Source: Mycoplasma bradburyae
GTDB lineage: Bacteria > Bacillota_I > Bacilli_A > Mycoplasmatales > Mycoplasmoidaceae
Direction of reading: 5' to 3'
Length of the DNA: 64,000 bases
NCBI RefSeq assembly: GCF_024338845.1
Contig: NZ_CP101414.1
Span: 372,001-436,000 of the forward strand
A program made the position numbers and the translations under genes. The notes under the pieces were generated by a model. That model worked only from the letters and a program-made list of their open reading frames with translations, was not told where the DNA came from and did no database searches. Shown piece by piece: positions 36,200 to 45,429 of the stretch; position 1 is the first letter of the stretch, and each line of letters opens with the position of its first letter.

Positions 36200-37186
36200 G
36201 TGAAAAGAAAAAACTTTTTAAAGTTAGTAAGTTTATTAAGTATTGCTTCAGTAGCAGCAATTTCGGTTGCTAGCTGTAAAAAACCAACCACAGAACAAAA
36301 AATGCCTCAAAAATCTGATGATTCAAATAATAAAAAAACTGAATCTGATGATAATAAAACTAAAGAAGAAAAAACAACTCCACCTACTGAAAGTAAACCT
36401 ATAGATACTGACAAAAAAACTGACAATCAACCAAGTAAAGAATCAGTAGATGAGTCTAACAACAAAGCAGATTCAGATAATTCAGGAACTGATTCTTCCG
36501 CAATGAACCACGAAGGAATGCCTAATAGACCTAATCAAGATGGTAATTCTAGTTCGACGGGAACAGGAAATACTAGTAATGCTGAAGGATCTACTGAGGC
36601 TGGCAGAGATGCTGCAGTAGATCATCAATCTAACGAAGTAAAAAATCCTAAATCGTCTGATGGCTCGAAATCGGAAGATTCTGAAAAAACTGGATTAGAT
36701 AAAGAAGAAATGCCTCCTGTAGATCCGAGTTTTGCATCAGGTGGATTAACTACAAGCTGAGGTGATACAGGTCTTCCTGGTATTGATAATAAAGAATCAA
36801 CTGATAAATTAGAAGATAATCCTTCTGAAACAGGAACTAAAGATAATGATTTAATGCAACCTTCTGTTTCTGATTCAGGAGTTGGTATGACTCATAGTTG
36901 AGCTGATGATGGAATTTCTCAACCTATTGGAGGTGAAACTAGTCCAACAGAATCAGAACATTTTACTACTGGTTGAGCAGAAAATGGAGCTTATAATAAC
37001 ACTGATCCTTCACAACCAGATCAAGCATACCCACCAGCAACTGTTGGTTATCCTTATGGATCGGATGAAGCAACTACTAGAGAAACTTCACCAGAACCAA
37101 TACCATCGGATAATTCAGGGTTGTACAAAACTAGTAGTTGAGGTGATACAGGTCTTACTGAAACAAGTCCTGATCTTTCTAAATAA
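36200..37186 (+). CDS. Ser/Asp/Glu-rich surface lipoprotein with VlhA-like leader, paralogue of 34000-35757
   Basis: GTG 36200 to TAA 37184-37186 gives 328 aa. The leader MKRKNFLKLVSLLSIASVAA ends at the lipobox ISVASC. The body is disordered and rich in Ser, Asp, Glu, Asn and Gly. The second half carries repeated Trp motifs, SWGDTGLPG, SWADDGI, TGWAENG and SWGDTGLT, each encoded by TGA and therefore invisible under the standard code. It shares leader and start codon with the preceding lipoprotein, so it is a diverged tandem paralogue. The upstream poly-T tract makes variable expression possible. Function is unknown. Confidence 0.72.
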
Positions 37187-37350
37187 AATATCTTAACTAA
37201 AACTAAATTAACATACTATCTAACAATAGAATTAATTAATATAATTTAACTATTGTTTTTAATCATCAATAATTCTTTAGGAATTATCTTTTTAACTATA
37301 AACTCATATATTACAATTGCGTTTTTAGTTTCGATCTAATAATTGATAAT

Positions 37351-37382
37351 CCATCACCAATCATTATAGGTGATGGTTTTAT
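37351..37382 (+). terminator. Hairpin terminator downstream of the second lipoprotein
   Basis: CCATCACC / GGTGATGG is a perfect 8-bp stem with a 10-base loop, followed by TTTTATTT. It is 165 bases after the stop codon; the stretch between is AT-rich and shows no gene. Confidence 0.65.
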
Positions 37383-37545
37383 TTATAAGAATGAATGAAA
37401 ACTTAAATTGATAAGTTAATTGAAAATATTAATAAAACCTAATAAGACTTTAAATAACGATTGATACGCTAATTTTATTTTTATATAATTATTTTTATAC
37501 AATCAAAAACATTTTGTATTTGATAAAAAGATCAAACAAAAGATC
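37383..37545. other. Short AT-rich spacer with promoter for 37546
   Basis: No frame or repeat is supported. A TATAAT at about 37482-37487 is a possible -10 element for the frameshifted gene. Confidence 0.35.
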
Positions 37546-39002
37546 ATGATAGATACAGTATTATTTAAAAACTTAGTAACATTAGTGATATTTTTCTTAA
37601 TGTTTTTGATAGCATTGATTTTTTCTATTAGTCTTTGTAAAGATTTAAAGATAAAAGTAGATCATCTTAGAAAAGATAAAAAATCCTCGTCTGAGTCTAA
37701 ACTAAAAGATAAAAAAGTAAAAGAGTCTATTCTAGATCAAAAAAACAAGGATGAACAAAATAAAAATGAATTAATAAATGAATCGAACAATAATAAACCA
37801 TCTGATAATAAAGTTGTAGATTTAATTACTATAAATGAAGTTATTAAAGCTCAAGAACTAGCAGTAAATAATCAAAAAAATCAAGAGAATAAATCAAAGA
37901 AGATAATCAAGAAAAATTTGCTGATAACAAAAAAGATGTTATTCCTGTATTAGCTAATAGTGTTGATAAAGCTGATTTCAATGCTAAAAAAGAAGAACTA
38001 TACAAACAAATTGATTTAAAAATTAGCAATAATACTTCGATTATTGAAAATAACAAAAATGATAGTAGTTCTAATTCATCTAATATAGCTATTAAAAATA
38101 GAGAAGATTCATTAGATAATAATAGCGAAATTCAGACTGAAAAAAATAAAAATTTTGTTGATGATTTTATTAACGAATTTTATAAAAAAATTGATAAAAA
38201 TGAATCTATCTCAAACGGTGATATTTCTAATAAAGATGAACAATTTAAAGTTAAAAATCATGACTTATCTAAATATGAAATAGAATCCTCTAATTCAAAT
38301 ATTGATGAACTGATTAAGAATACACATTCAGAATTTTCTAAAAAAGATTATCAAGAAAAAACTAATGAATATGATAAATCTAAATCTGATGAAACTAAAC
38401 TTGATCAAGGAGATAATAACTTCAAACAAGAAGCTATAGCTAGTGAAGATAATAAACCTAAGTTTGAAGATTCGTTAATAAATCTACTAAAAACCAATAA
38501 AGAAGAAAAAGATAAAAAACCAGAACTAATCATTATCATAGAAAACCCTTTCCATATTCTTAAATATAAGAATGATAAATATGACATTAGAGGGTTAAAA
38601 AACTTTATTGAAATAAATTCTCGATATTTTTTAAGTGATGATTGCGATCACCTTGAATATAAGAGTTATCCATTGAATCCAGACCTATTTAAACGATCTC
38701 ACATATTAATAAAGAAAGATTACAAATTCAACGATAATGATATTCAAGAATTTATTAAAACTCTTGAAAACTTGGCGATTCCTTTTGATTTAAATGAAAC
38801 AGATCAAGAAGGGATTATAAGACAATTTAATGATTCTAATAGAAAACTTGAAAGAGATCCTAATATTATTAAACAAGCAATCGAGCTAATAGTTGTTAAT
38901 TGCTTATTTGAAAAACTAAAATCCAAAAAATTAGTTCATGAATTAAATAATGAAGATAAAACTATCAATGTTGAAGCGACTTGAGATTATAATTCTTTAT
39001 AA
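37546..39002 (+). pseudogene. Membrane-anchored charged protein interrupted by a frameshift
   Basis: ATG 37546 opens frame 1: one N-terminal membrane helix (about residues 9-31) followed by Lys/Glu/Asn-rich sequence up to TAG 37951-37953. The same type of sequence continues in frame 3 from about 37893 (after an in-frame TAA at 37890) to TAA 39000-39002. It ends in a folded-looking domain of about 150 residues (ELIIIIENPFHILKYKN onwards). The two frames overlap between 37893 and 37950, and restoring one base there would give about 485 aa. The change could be an ordinary pseudogene mutation, a phase-variation event, or a sequencing error near the A-runs (for example 37912-37916). No family was recognised. 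Confidence 0.65.
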
Positions 39003-39107
39003 ATTTATATTCAATTAATAGTTGTTGCTTATCAAAAATGAATTTCTTAAAATACCCCATGAAGAAATCCATTTTTTATTTATAAATAAGCAATAAATTT
39101 TTTAGGT

Positions 39108-39145
<38 letters not shown>

Positions 39146-39387
39146 ACCTTAACTTATTTTTATTAAATTTAGTTGATTCATTATCTTTATTTTCTTGTAA
39201 AAATATCAAACAATATACAAATCTAGAAATTATCTAAAAAAAATAAATATTTTGATCTAAACTTGTGAAACAATCATCTAAATAATCTAAAGATTAACCA
39301 ACATTATTTAAATAAAATATATTATCATATAAGTTAATAGATTTTAGATAGGTTCTTAGACGATTCTAATCGCAATAAATCATTATT

Positions 39388-41481
39388 ATGAAACTTAAAA
39401 AGTTAAAGATTTCACTTAGCTTGATAAGTACTTTGAGTACATTTGGTTTCATATTATCTGCTTGTAAGAATCCACAAGCAGATAATATGAATTACATAAA
39501 TGAGTTAAAGAATCAATTAAAAGAATTATTAGATAGCGAAACTAAAGAATTAGCTAAGTATAACAAGTCGAAATACGAAGAAATAAGACAAGCTTTATCT
39601 CAAGTGTACGATAAAGCTAAAGAAGCGAGTCATAGAAATGATTATTATGTTTTATATAGAGCTAAGCAAGAGTTAGAATCAGCAATTAAATTAGCTAAAA
39701 CTCAAAAAGAAAAACTTGATAAAAACAATGATTCTAGTAATCAATCTAATAACGATAACGAAGTAATCGGTAATGATAACGAACAAAATAATTCCGAATC
39801 GGATTTAAATGATTCAACAGATAAAAATGATAATTCGAATCATTCAGAACTAAATAATAACGGTTCTAATCAAAATAATAATAAAGTAGATAACTCAAAT
39901 AATGATAGCGATACTACTATAGGTATCATTAAACCAGAAACAGATTCTACGAATTCTAATAATATCGAATCAGATTCAACTGATAATAATCAAAATCAAC
40001 CTAACAATCATATTGAAACTAAACCTGGTCCAAATGATCAAACTTTAACTAATGAAGAAATCAATAATTACTACGCAACGCATCCTGAATTAAAACGTTT
40101 TAGTTTAGCTAATCAAACTAAAACTTATAGTAAAAATTCAGATTATTTACAATCAAACTTTAATCGTTCAATTTCATTAATTTGAAATTTTGATGATGGA
40201 TCAGTTACTGCTGGAACATTATGATTATTGGATTATCATAAACAATCAAATGCTAAATATAAATTGTTCTTTGCTACTAACTACCATGTAGCTTTAGAGC
40301 TATTTGGAACTAATGATTATTCATTCAATGCTCAACCTAACCGAACTAAAAAAGTTAAGGATGTTTTCATTGGTGTTGCTGATGATTGAAGAAATAAACA
40401 TTCTAAATTTAAATATAAGAAGTTAAGAAAAGAACAATTTCCTAAAACCTTGTTTTTAGGGCACAACTTTATGGATGATAAAGTTGCTAGTCTATTCAAT
40501 AACAAAAGATACTATACCGAGTTTTCAGTTATTGAGTTTGATTATGATACTGAGAAATTTGCTGATTCTTATATAACAGCTAAAGAATACGCAGCATTAT
40601 CAAGAAGTGAGCAAAAAGTAGCAACTCAAGCAGCTAAAAGAGAAAAAGAAGATAATAAATTAATTAAACAGCATCTAGATAAAGCGATAACTGAACTAGA
40701 TATCTCGATAAATAAATTTAAAGATGGTAGTCACAATATGCAACTAAATTCATTGCCATACGCAACAATGGATTATGGTTCAGTTAATCTTTATATTAAT
40801 AACTACCTAACTAGAAGTAATGATGACAATAAAGTCTTCAATCAACCAAATACAATTAATAAGATTATTAAGAATGATGCTGACATCAAAAAATTCTTCG
40901 CTGATACTAAATTAAATGCTAAACCATTAACAGATTATTTCATCGGTTTTCCTTATGAAATAAATAAACCTAACCCTTCGTTAGTGCATTACAATGTAAG
41001 TTCTAATCTCTTATCATCTAATGATAAGATTATTGATAACTTAAGTAATAATGTCTTTGTTACTCAAGATGTGAATAATGGTTATGCAATTGCTTCGCAT
41101 GGAGCAATGTTTAACAACGAACCTAAAGGTTTGTTTTATGGTTTAACATATTCTATGTTAAGTGATAATTCAATTATTGGTGGTATGAGTGGTTCTTTAG
41201 TAACTAACGAAGATAATTTACCTATTGGTTTATTATTCGCTTCAGATGGTAAGATTCCTTTTTTAGGTGATGATAACACTTATAAGAATGTTAATAATGC
41301 TTTAATGGTTGGTTTTAGTTTGAATGTTCCATTCTGATCTTCAAAGATTAATAATTATGTAGAACCTTATAACATTATTGATGGCACTAATAAGGCTAGA
41401 TATCCTCATCAAACTAATTCTTATCGTCAAACCTTATATAAGGTTTATGGTAATGATTATAAGACTGCATTGTTTAAATAA
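39388..41481 (+). CDS. Lipoprotein with DUF31 (mycoplasma trypsin-like) peptidase domain
   Basis: ATG 39388 to TAA 41479-41481 gives 697 aa with several TGA-Trp codons. The leader ends at lipobox ILSAC (Cys about 29). Residues 32-110 form a FIVAR-like helical module, and 110-215 are Asn/Ser/Asp-rich linker. The peptidase domain follows: TNYHV with His300, the GGMSGSLV motif with Ser601, and YTEFSVIEF around 376-384, where the usual DFAV acid is Glu378. DUF31 proteins include the mycoplasma immunoglobulin protease MIP, which cleaves antibody captured by MIB; no MIB gene is visible here. It is cell-surface by lipid anchor. It shares its N-terminal module type with 42568-44769. Confidence 0.85.
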
Positions 41482-41684
41482 ATTAATAAACAATAACAAT
41501 TAATTTATCAATAGTTTTCTTTCTTATTAATAAAAAGACATATTTTAATTAGGTTAAATAAAAACTATATTGTTAAGAATAATATCAAACGTTATCGCTT
41601 GAATTAAAAAAGTTGTTATTTAATCTTAATATGAGTTCAAACGCAAATAAAAATAATTAAAGTTTTATAAAATAAAAAGGTGTC

Positions 41685-42344
41685 ATGAACTTTAAGAAAG
41701 AAACCTTAGATCAGATTATTCTAGAATTAGCTTATAGTAGTTGCAGCATGGAAAACAATACCTTTACTTATGATGAAGTAAGGGATTTATTTGCTAGTAA
41801 TAAACCGCCAACAGGTCAAAAAAATAACCAAGAGTTTTATGAATTAGTTAATTTTAAAATGGGTATTGAATACATTGTTAAGTTTTATGATCAATTAGAT
41901 ATAAATATTGATACCATTTTAAAATTACACAGCATTATTATGCGTTTTATTTTGGATGATAACGGTGCTTTTCGTAAGCATAATCTAAAGATTAAAAGCG
42001 CTAAACATATCGGTAGTGAGCATAGTAAAATTGTTAGTAAACTAGAACAACTTAATAGCAATTTTAAGAACGAAATTGTTGAAGTTTTATCTGAAAAAGA
42101 TCGCACTGAATTAATCTTAAAGTATCATTGTATTTTTCATAAGATACATCCTTTTAGTGATGGTAATGGAAGAGTGGCAAGAGCGATTATGTTCTTAATG
42201 CAACTTAAGTATAAAACCAAGTTATATTCTGTTAATCCTGATATTAAAAATGATTATTTTAACGGAATCAATAAATATTTATTAACTGGTAATATTGATG
42301 ATTTATACAATCTGATTAAAGATAATTTAATTAATATCGATTAG
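41685..42344 (+). CDS. fic: Fic-domain protein (candidate AMP-transferase) with autoinhibitory helix
   Basis: ATG 41685 (after AAAAGGTG) to TAG 42342-42344 gives 219 aa. The Fic core motif HPFSDGNGRVAR (His155 onwards) is complete, including catalytic His and the Gly-Asn-Gly-Arg phosphate loop. An N-terminal helix contains S19-C-S-M-E23-N24, which fits the (S/T)xxxE(G/N) inhibitory motif of class II Fic proteins; Glu23 would block ATP binding until released. Fic enzymes attach AMP (or other nucleotides) to Ser/Thr/Tyr hydroxyls of target proteins. There is no signal peptide. It lies between two lipoprotein proteases but shares no operon signals with either. The target is unknown. Confidence 0.93.
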   Translation: MNFKKETLDQIILELAYSSCSMENNTFTYDEVRDLFASNKPPTGQKNNQEFYELVNFKMGIEYIVKFYDQLDINIDTILKLHSIIMRFILDDNGAFRKHNLKIKSAKHIGSEHSKIVSKLEQLNSNFKNEIVEVLSEKDRTELILKYHCIFHKIHPFSDGNGRVARAIMFLMQLKYKTKLYSVNPDIKNDYFNGINKYLLTGNIDDLYNLIKDNLINID

Positions 42345-42438
42345 TTTATTACAAAATATTATTACCTATTTTTTTACAAAATCTTCTTGTTATTTTTTAA
42401 AAAACTAACAATCGACAACTAGAATTTTTGATATTTTT

Positions 42439-42447
42439 TGTTATAAT
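42439..42447 (+). promoter_or_regulatory. Extended -10 promoter of the IdeS-like protease gene
   Basis: TGTTATAAT is a TG-extended perfect -10 element, about 120 bases upstream of ATG 42568. No clear -35 is present, which is normal for extended -10 promoters. Confidence 0.55.
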
Positions 42448-42567
42448 AATGGGAACAGATAGAGATTAAAACTAATATAAATATTAGCATTTTCATTAAA
42501 ACTCAGATTGTTAAATATTTTTGAATTTTATTACAAAAGTAAATATCAAATTAATAAGTAGTAAATA

Positions 42568-44769
42568 ATGAAATTAAAAAAATCTAGACTTCTTTTTTCT
42601 TTATTTGGCGCATTGATTACTCCAAGTTCAATTTTAGCTTCTTGTACCAACCCTAAAGGATTAAATTACCAACTTGAAAAGCAAAGTTTAAGCTTGATCT
42701 TAAGTGATCAAGATAGTGAAATGCGTAAATATGATGATTCTAAATACCAAAAAATTATCGTTGAATTACGCGAAGCTTTTAGAAAAGCTCAAGAAGTTTA
42801 TGATAACGACTCATCATCGCTAGAAGATATCAGAAATGCAATCGATGCTTTAGAAGTTGCGATTGATAAAGCTTTGCAAGATAAGAATAGTATTGATCAA
42901 ATCTATAACGATGATAACAGAACAGATAATAGTTCTAGCGATAAAAAATCAACTAATTCATCCGATTCAACTGATTCATCGGTATCATCAACAGATTCGG
43001 GTAATAACAATTCAAGACCTAATTCAAATAGCGAAATAGGTGCTAATGGCTCTAATGAAAATGCGACTTTAGGTGGTTCTGTAGAATCAACAAATGATAA
43101 CAATACTTCAAATAGTTTAGGTAGTACTACTGCTGATAATACTAAGTTATTTAATTACTTAACTGATGGTTTAATGAATATTGATGCTGGTCAAGATGAT
43201 CAAGTTTTAGGTTCTGGAAGTGATATAAACGAAGCATTAAGTCGTTGAAACAATCTACCAGATGATGTTAAATCAAAACTAGCTAATGTTAAAAATAAAC
43301 TAGATCTATTAAAAAACCGTTTAACCAATCTAGAAAACACTCTACCTCCTTTTTCTAAAAAATATCGTGATGTTTTATCTAAAACAACTCCTAGTGTTGA
43401 TGTTGAAACAAAGATTATTATTGCGCTAGCAGAATATGAAAGATTAAGCAGCGAAGAAAAAGAACAATACAAAGCTGATAAAGCTAAATTAGAAAAATTT
43501 AAAAAAGAGATCCCTAATATAAGAGCTAGTCAAGGTGCAGATGCGATCTATTCTAGAAGTGCACAATATTACAAAGTTGATTATTACAATGTTTTAAGTT
43601 TAACCGTTGATACAGTTAAAGCATCTGATTACAAATCAATTAAAGCAGCTAAAGATTCTATGGATAAACTTCTAGTTGATATTAGAAGTATCCTGAAGAA
43701 AGAAGAGACATTAGTTAATTCTTTATGAACTAAAGTTAATGAATTAAGAAATAATGAAAGTTCATACGAAACTTCAAATTCTCTTGATACTAGCGAAGAA
43801 GATGAAAGAATTGAGTATACTCCTACAGCTTCTAATAGTGAATATGTAAATCCATCGACATACAATTTCGCTAATAAAACAATGTTTGTTTACGGAGTTA
43901 ATGCTCCTAGTTACAAAGATAATCCTGAAAAATGAGTTAATAGAGGTGATGTAGTTAGATTAGCTTTCAAAAAAGAATATGGATGATATGACGTTAATAA
44001 GATAGCTTTACTTGAAAATCAATATGGTGACTTCAACCTATGTTGAGCAGCATCTGCTTCTAATTTACTTCACTGATGAATCAATAATAACAAAGAATAT
44101 ATTGATCAATACTTTGCGTTAAAATCAACTTCTGATTGATCTAAGAGTGTTCCGATGTATTATCCAGAACACCAATCAATTAAAAATGACAAAGAAGAAG
44201 GAAGAAGTCAAATTTTCCAAAAATTCACAAATGCATGAATTGATAGAGGTGGTTTTATCAATGATGGAATTAACTGATTCATTTCAGGTTGAAAACCTAG
44301 AACATCAGGTTATTTAGTTAATACAGAAAATAACAGAGGTGGATATTTCAAAGATGTATTTACCCCTAAACCTGTTAGAGAAACCAGAGGTCGATCAAAT
44401 GATGTGACTGAAGATCATAATGGTTTAAGTTATAGAGGATTCAATAATGTATTGAAAGATGCTTTCTTAAACAAAAAAGCTGTTGGTTTCTCTTATCCTG
44501 GTCACGCAATGTCTATTTGGGGTGCTGAATTTGATGCTAACGGAAATGTTGATTACATTTATTTCTGTAATAACAACTATGGTGATCAAGAAGATGATTT
44601 AAATGGTGGTTCATTAGTTAGAGCTAAAGTTGTCTCTATTGGAAATTACGGTGTCGGATACTATACAGACCCATTCTATGCTAATAATCCTAAATCAATT
44701 AAATCATTCACAGTTTTACCTCTTTATCAAGATACTTGAAAGCAATATTTAAATAAACACAAACAATAA
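42568..44769 (+). CDS. Lipoprotein with IdeS-like (Mac-1, C66) IgG-protease domain
   Basis: ATG 42568 to TAA 44767-44769 gives 733 aa with many TGA-Trp codons. The leader ends at lipobox ILASC. Residues 30-110 are a helical FIVAR-like module like that of 39388-41481; a Ser/Asn-rich linker and a helical region follow. The C-terminal 270 residues align with streptococcal IdeS as I recall it: LCWAASASNLLHWWINNNKE (catalytic Cys492), RGGYFKDVFT, then KKAVGFSYPGHAMSIWGAEF (His646), FDANGN, and IYFCNNN. Spacing from His to the third catalytic position is 22 residues in both proteins, but IdeS Asp284 is replaced by Asn668, giving a papain-like Cys-His-Asn. It is predicted to cleave host IgG at the cell surface. 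It should be compared with the M. gallisepticum IgG-cleaving protease CysP. Confidence 0.85.
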
Positions 44770-44776
44770 TAATGCA

Positions 44777-44808
44777 AAATCTACCATTCAATTGGTAGAT
44801 TTTTTTAT
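44777..44808 (+). terminator. Terminator of the IdeS-like protease gene
   Basis: AAATCTACCA / TGGTAGATTT with a 6-base loop and a following T-run begins 8 bases after the stop. Confidence 0.85.
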
Positions 44809-45251
44809 TAATTTTTTTGATTAAAGCCAAACTTATCTTTATTTGATTTAGTTAATGGATGTAATATTAACTAATTAATAATTAGATCAATAGTACAATG
44901 TATAAGAATTTAAATTAACTTAGGGTGATTATTTTGGTTTTATTAAAAATATTTCATATTTTTTTCTTATTTTTCATCAATTAAACACATATCTTTATTT
45001 GCAAGAAGTTTTAATTGATTTTAAACACTACATAAGAATAAATATAGTATTTTTAAATCTTTTTTATGAAAATATTTTGTGACTCTAAGGATTTCAATTT
45101 ATAAATAAGCAAAATAAAAAACTCATCAACCTACTTTGAGATTGCTGAGTTTTTAATTAAAAGGAATTAATGGCTTTAATTTTTTTATTTAAATTAAAGG
45201 TATTTTTCGATCTTTTCTAACGTCCAACATAGTTTATAAAAACATAAAACA
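44809..45251. other. Spacer with one imperfect hairpin
   Basis: About 440 bases have no supported gene apart from the hairpin at 45117-45154. A possible promoter for the mini-ORFs (TTTATAAA near 45232-45239) lies at its right end. Confidence 0.4.
45117..45154. terminator. Bidirectional hairpin with A/T-run flanks
   Basis: AAAAACTCATCAA and TTGCTGAGTTTTT pair with one mismatch around a 12-base loop. U-runs are available on both strands. It could terminate read-through from the minus-strand ftsZ operon, whose stop lies 276 bases away. Confidence 0.5.
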
Positions 45252-45323
45252 ATGAAAAAATTTAGAAAGAAAACATGAAAGGACAAAAATAGTTGAGAAA
45301 AAATTACGAAAGGAGAGAAATAA
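45252..45323 (+). CDS. Mini-ORF 1 (23 aa, basic), coupled to mini-ORF 2
   Basis: ATG 45252 to TAA 45321-45323 reads through two TGA-Trp codons to give a Lys-rich 23-residue peptide. The stop is one base before the next ATG (TAATATG). The coding status is uncertain, as such short frames arise by chance. It is listed because of the tight coupling and because the last codons contain the Shine-Dalgarno sequence of mini-ORF 2. Confidence 0.3.
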
Positions 45324-45324
45324 T

Positions 45325-45390
45325 ATGAAAAACAAAATAATAAAACTATTATTGTCGTTAGATTCTATTATCGAAAAAGCGAGAGATTAG
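45325..45390 (+). CDS. Mini-ORF 2 (21 aa, amphipathic peptide)
   Basis: ATG 45325 to TAG 45388-45390 is preceded by AAAGGAGAGAAATAAT, one of the strongest ribosome-binding sites in this window. The 21-residue product has a basic start, a hydrophobic middle (IIKLLLSLDSII) and a charged end, an amphipathic helix of the kind seen in phenol-soluble modulins and small toxins. It could also be a leader peptide or noise. It stands alone between the IdeS-like protease and the convergent ftsZ operon. Confidence 0.4.
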   Translation: MKNKIIKLLLSLDSIIEKARD

Positions 45391-45429
45391 AGATTAAAAT
45401 GATTTAACAAAATTAATAGTAATAATTTA

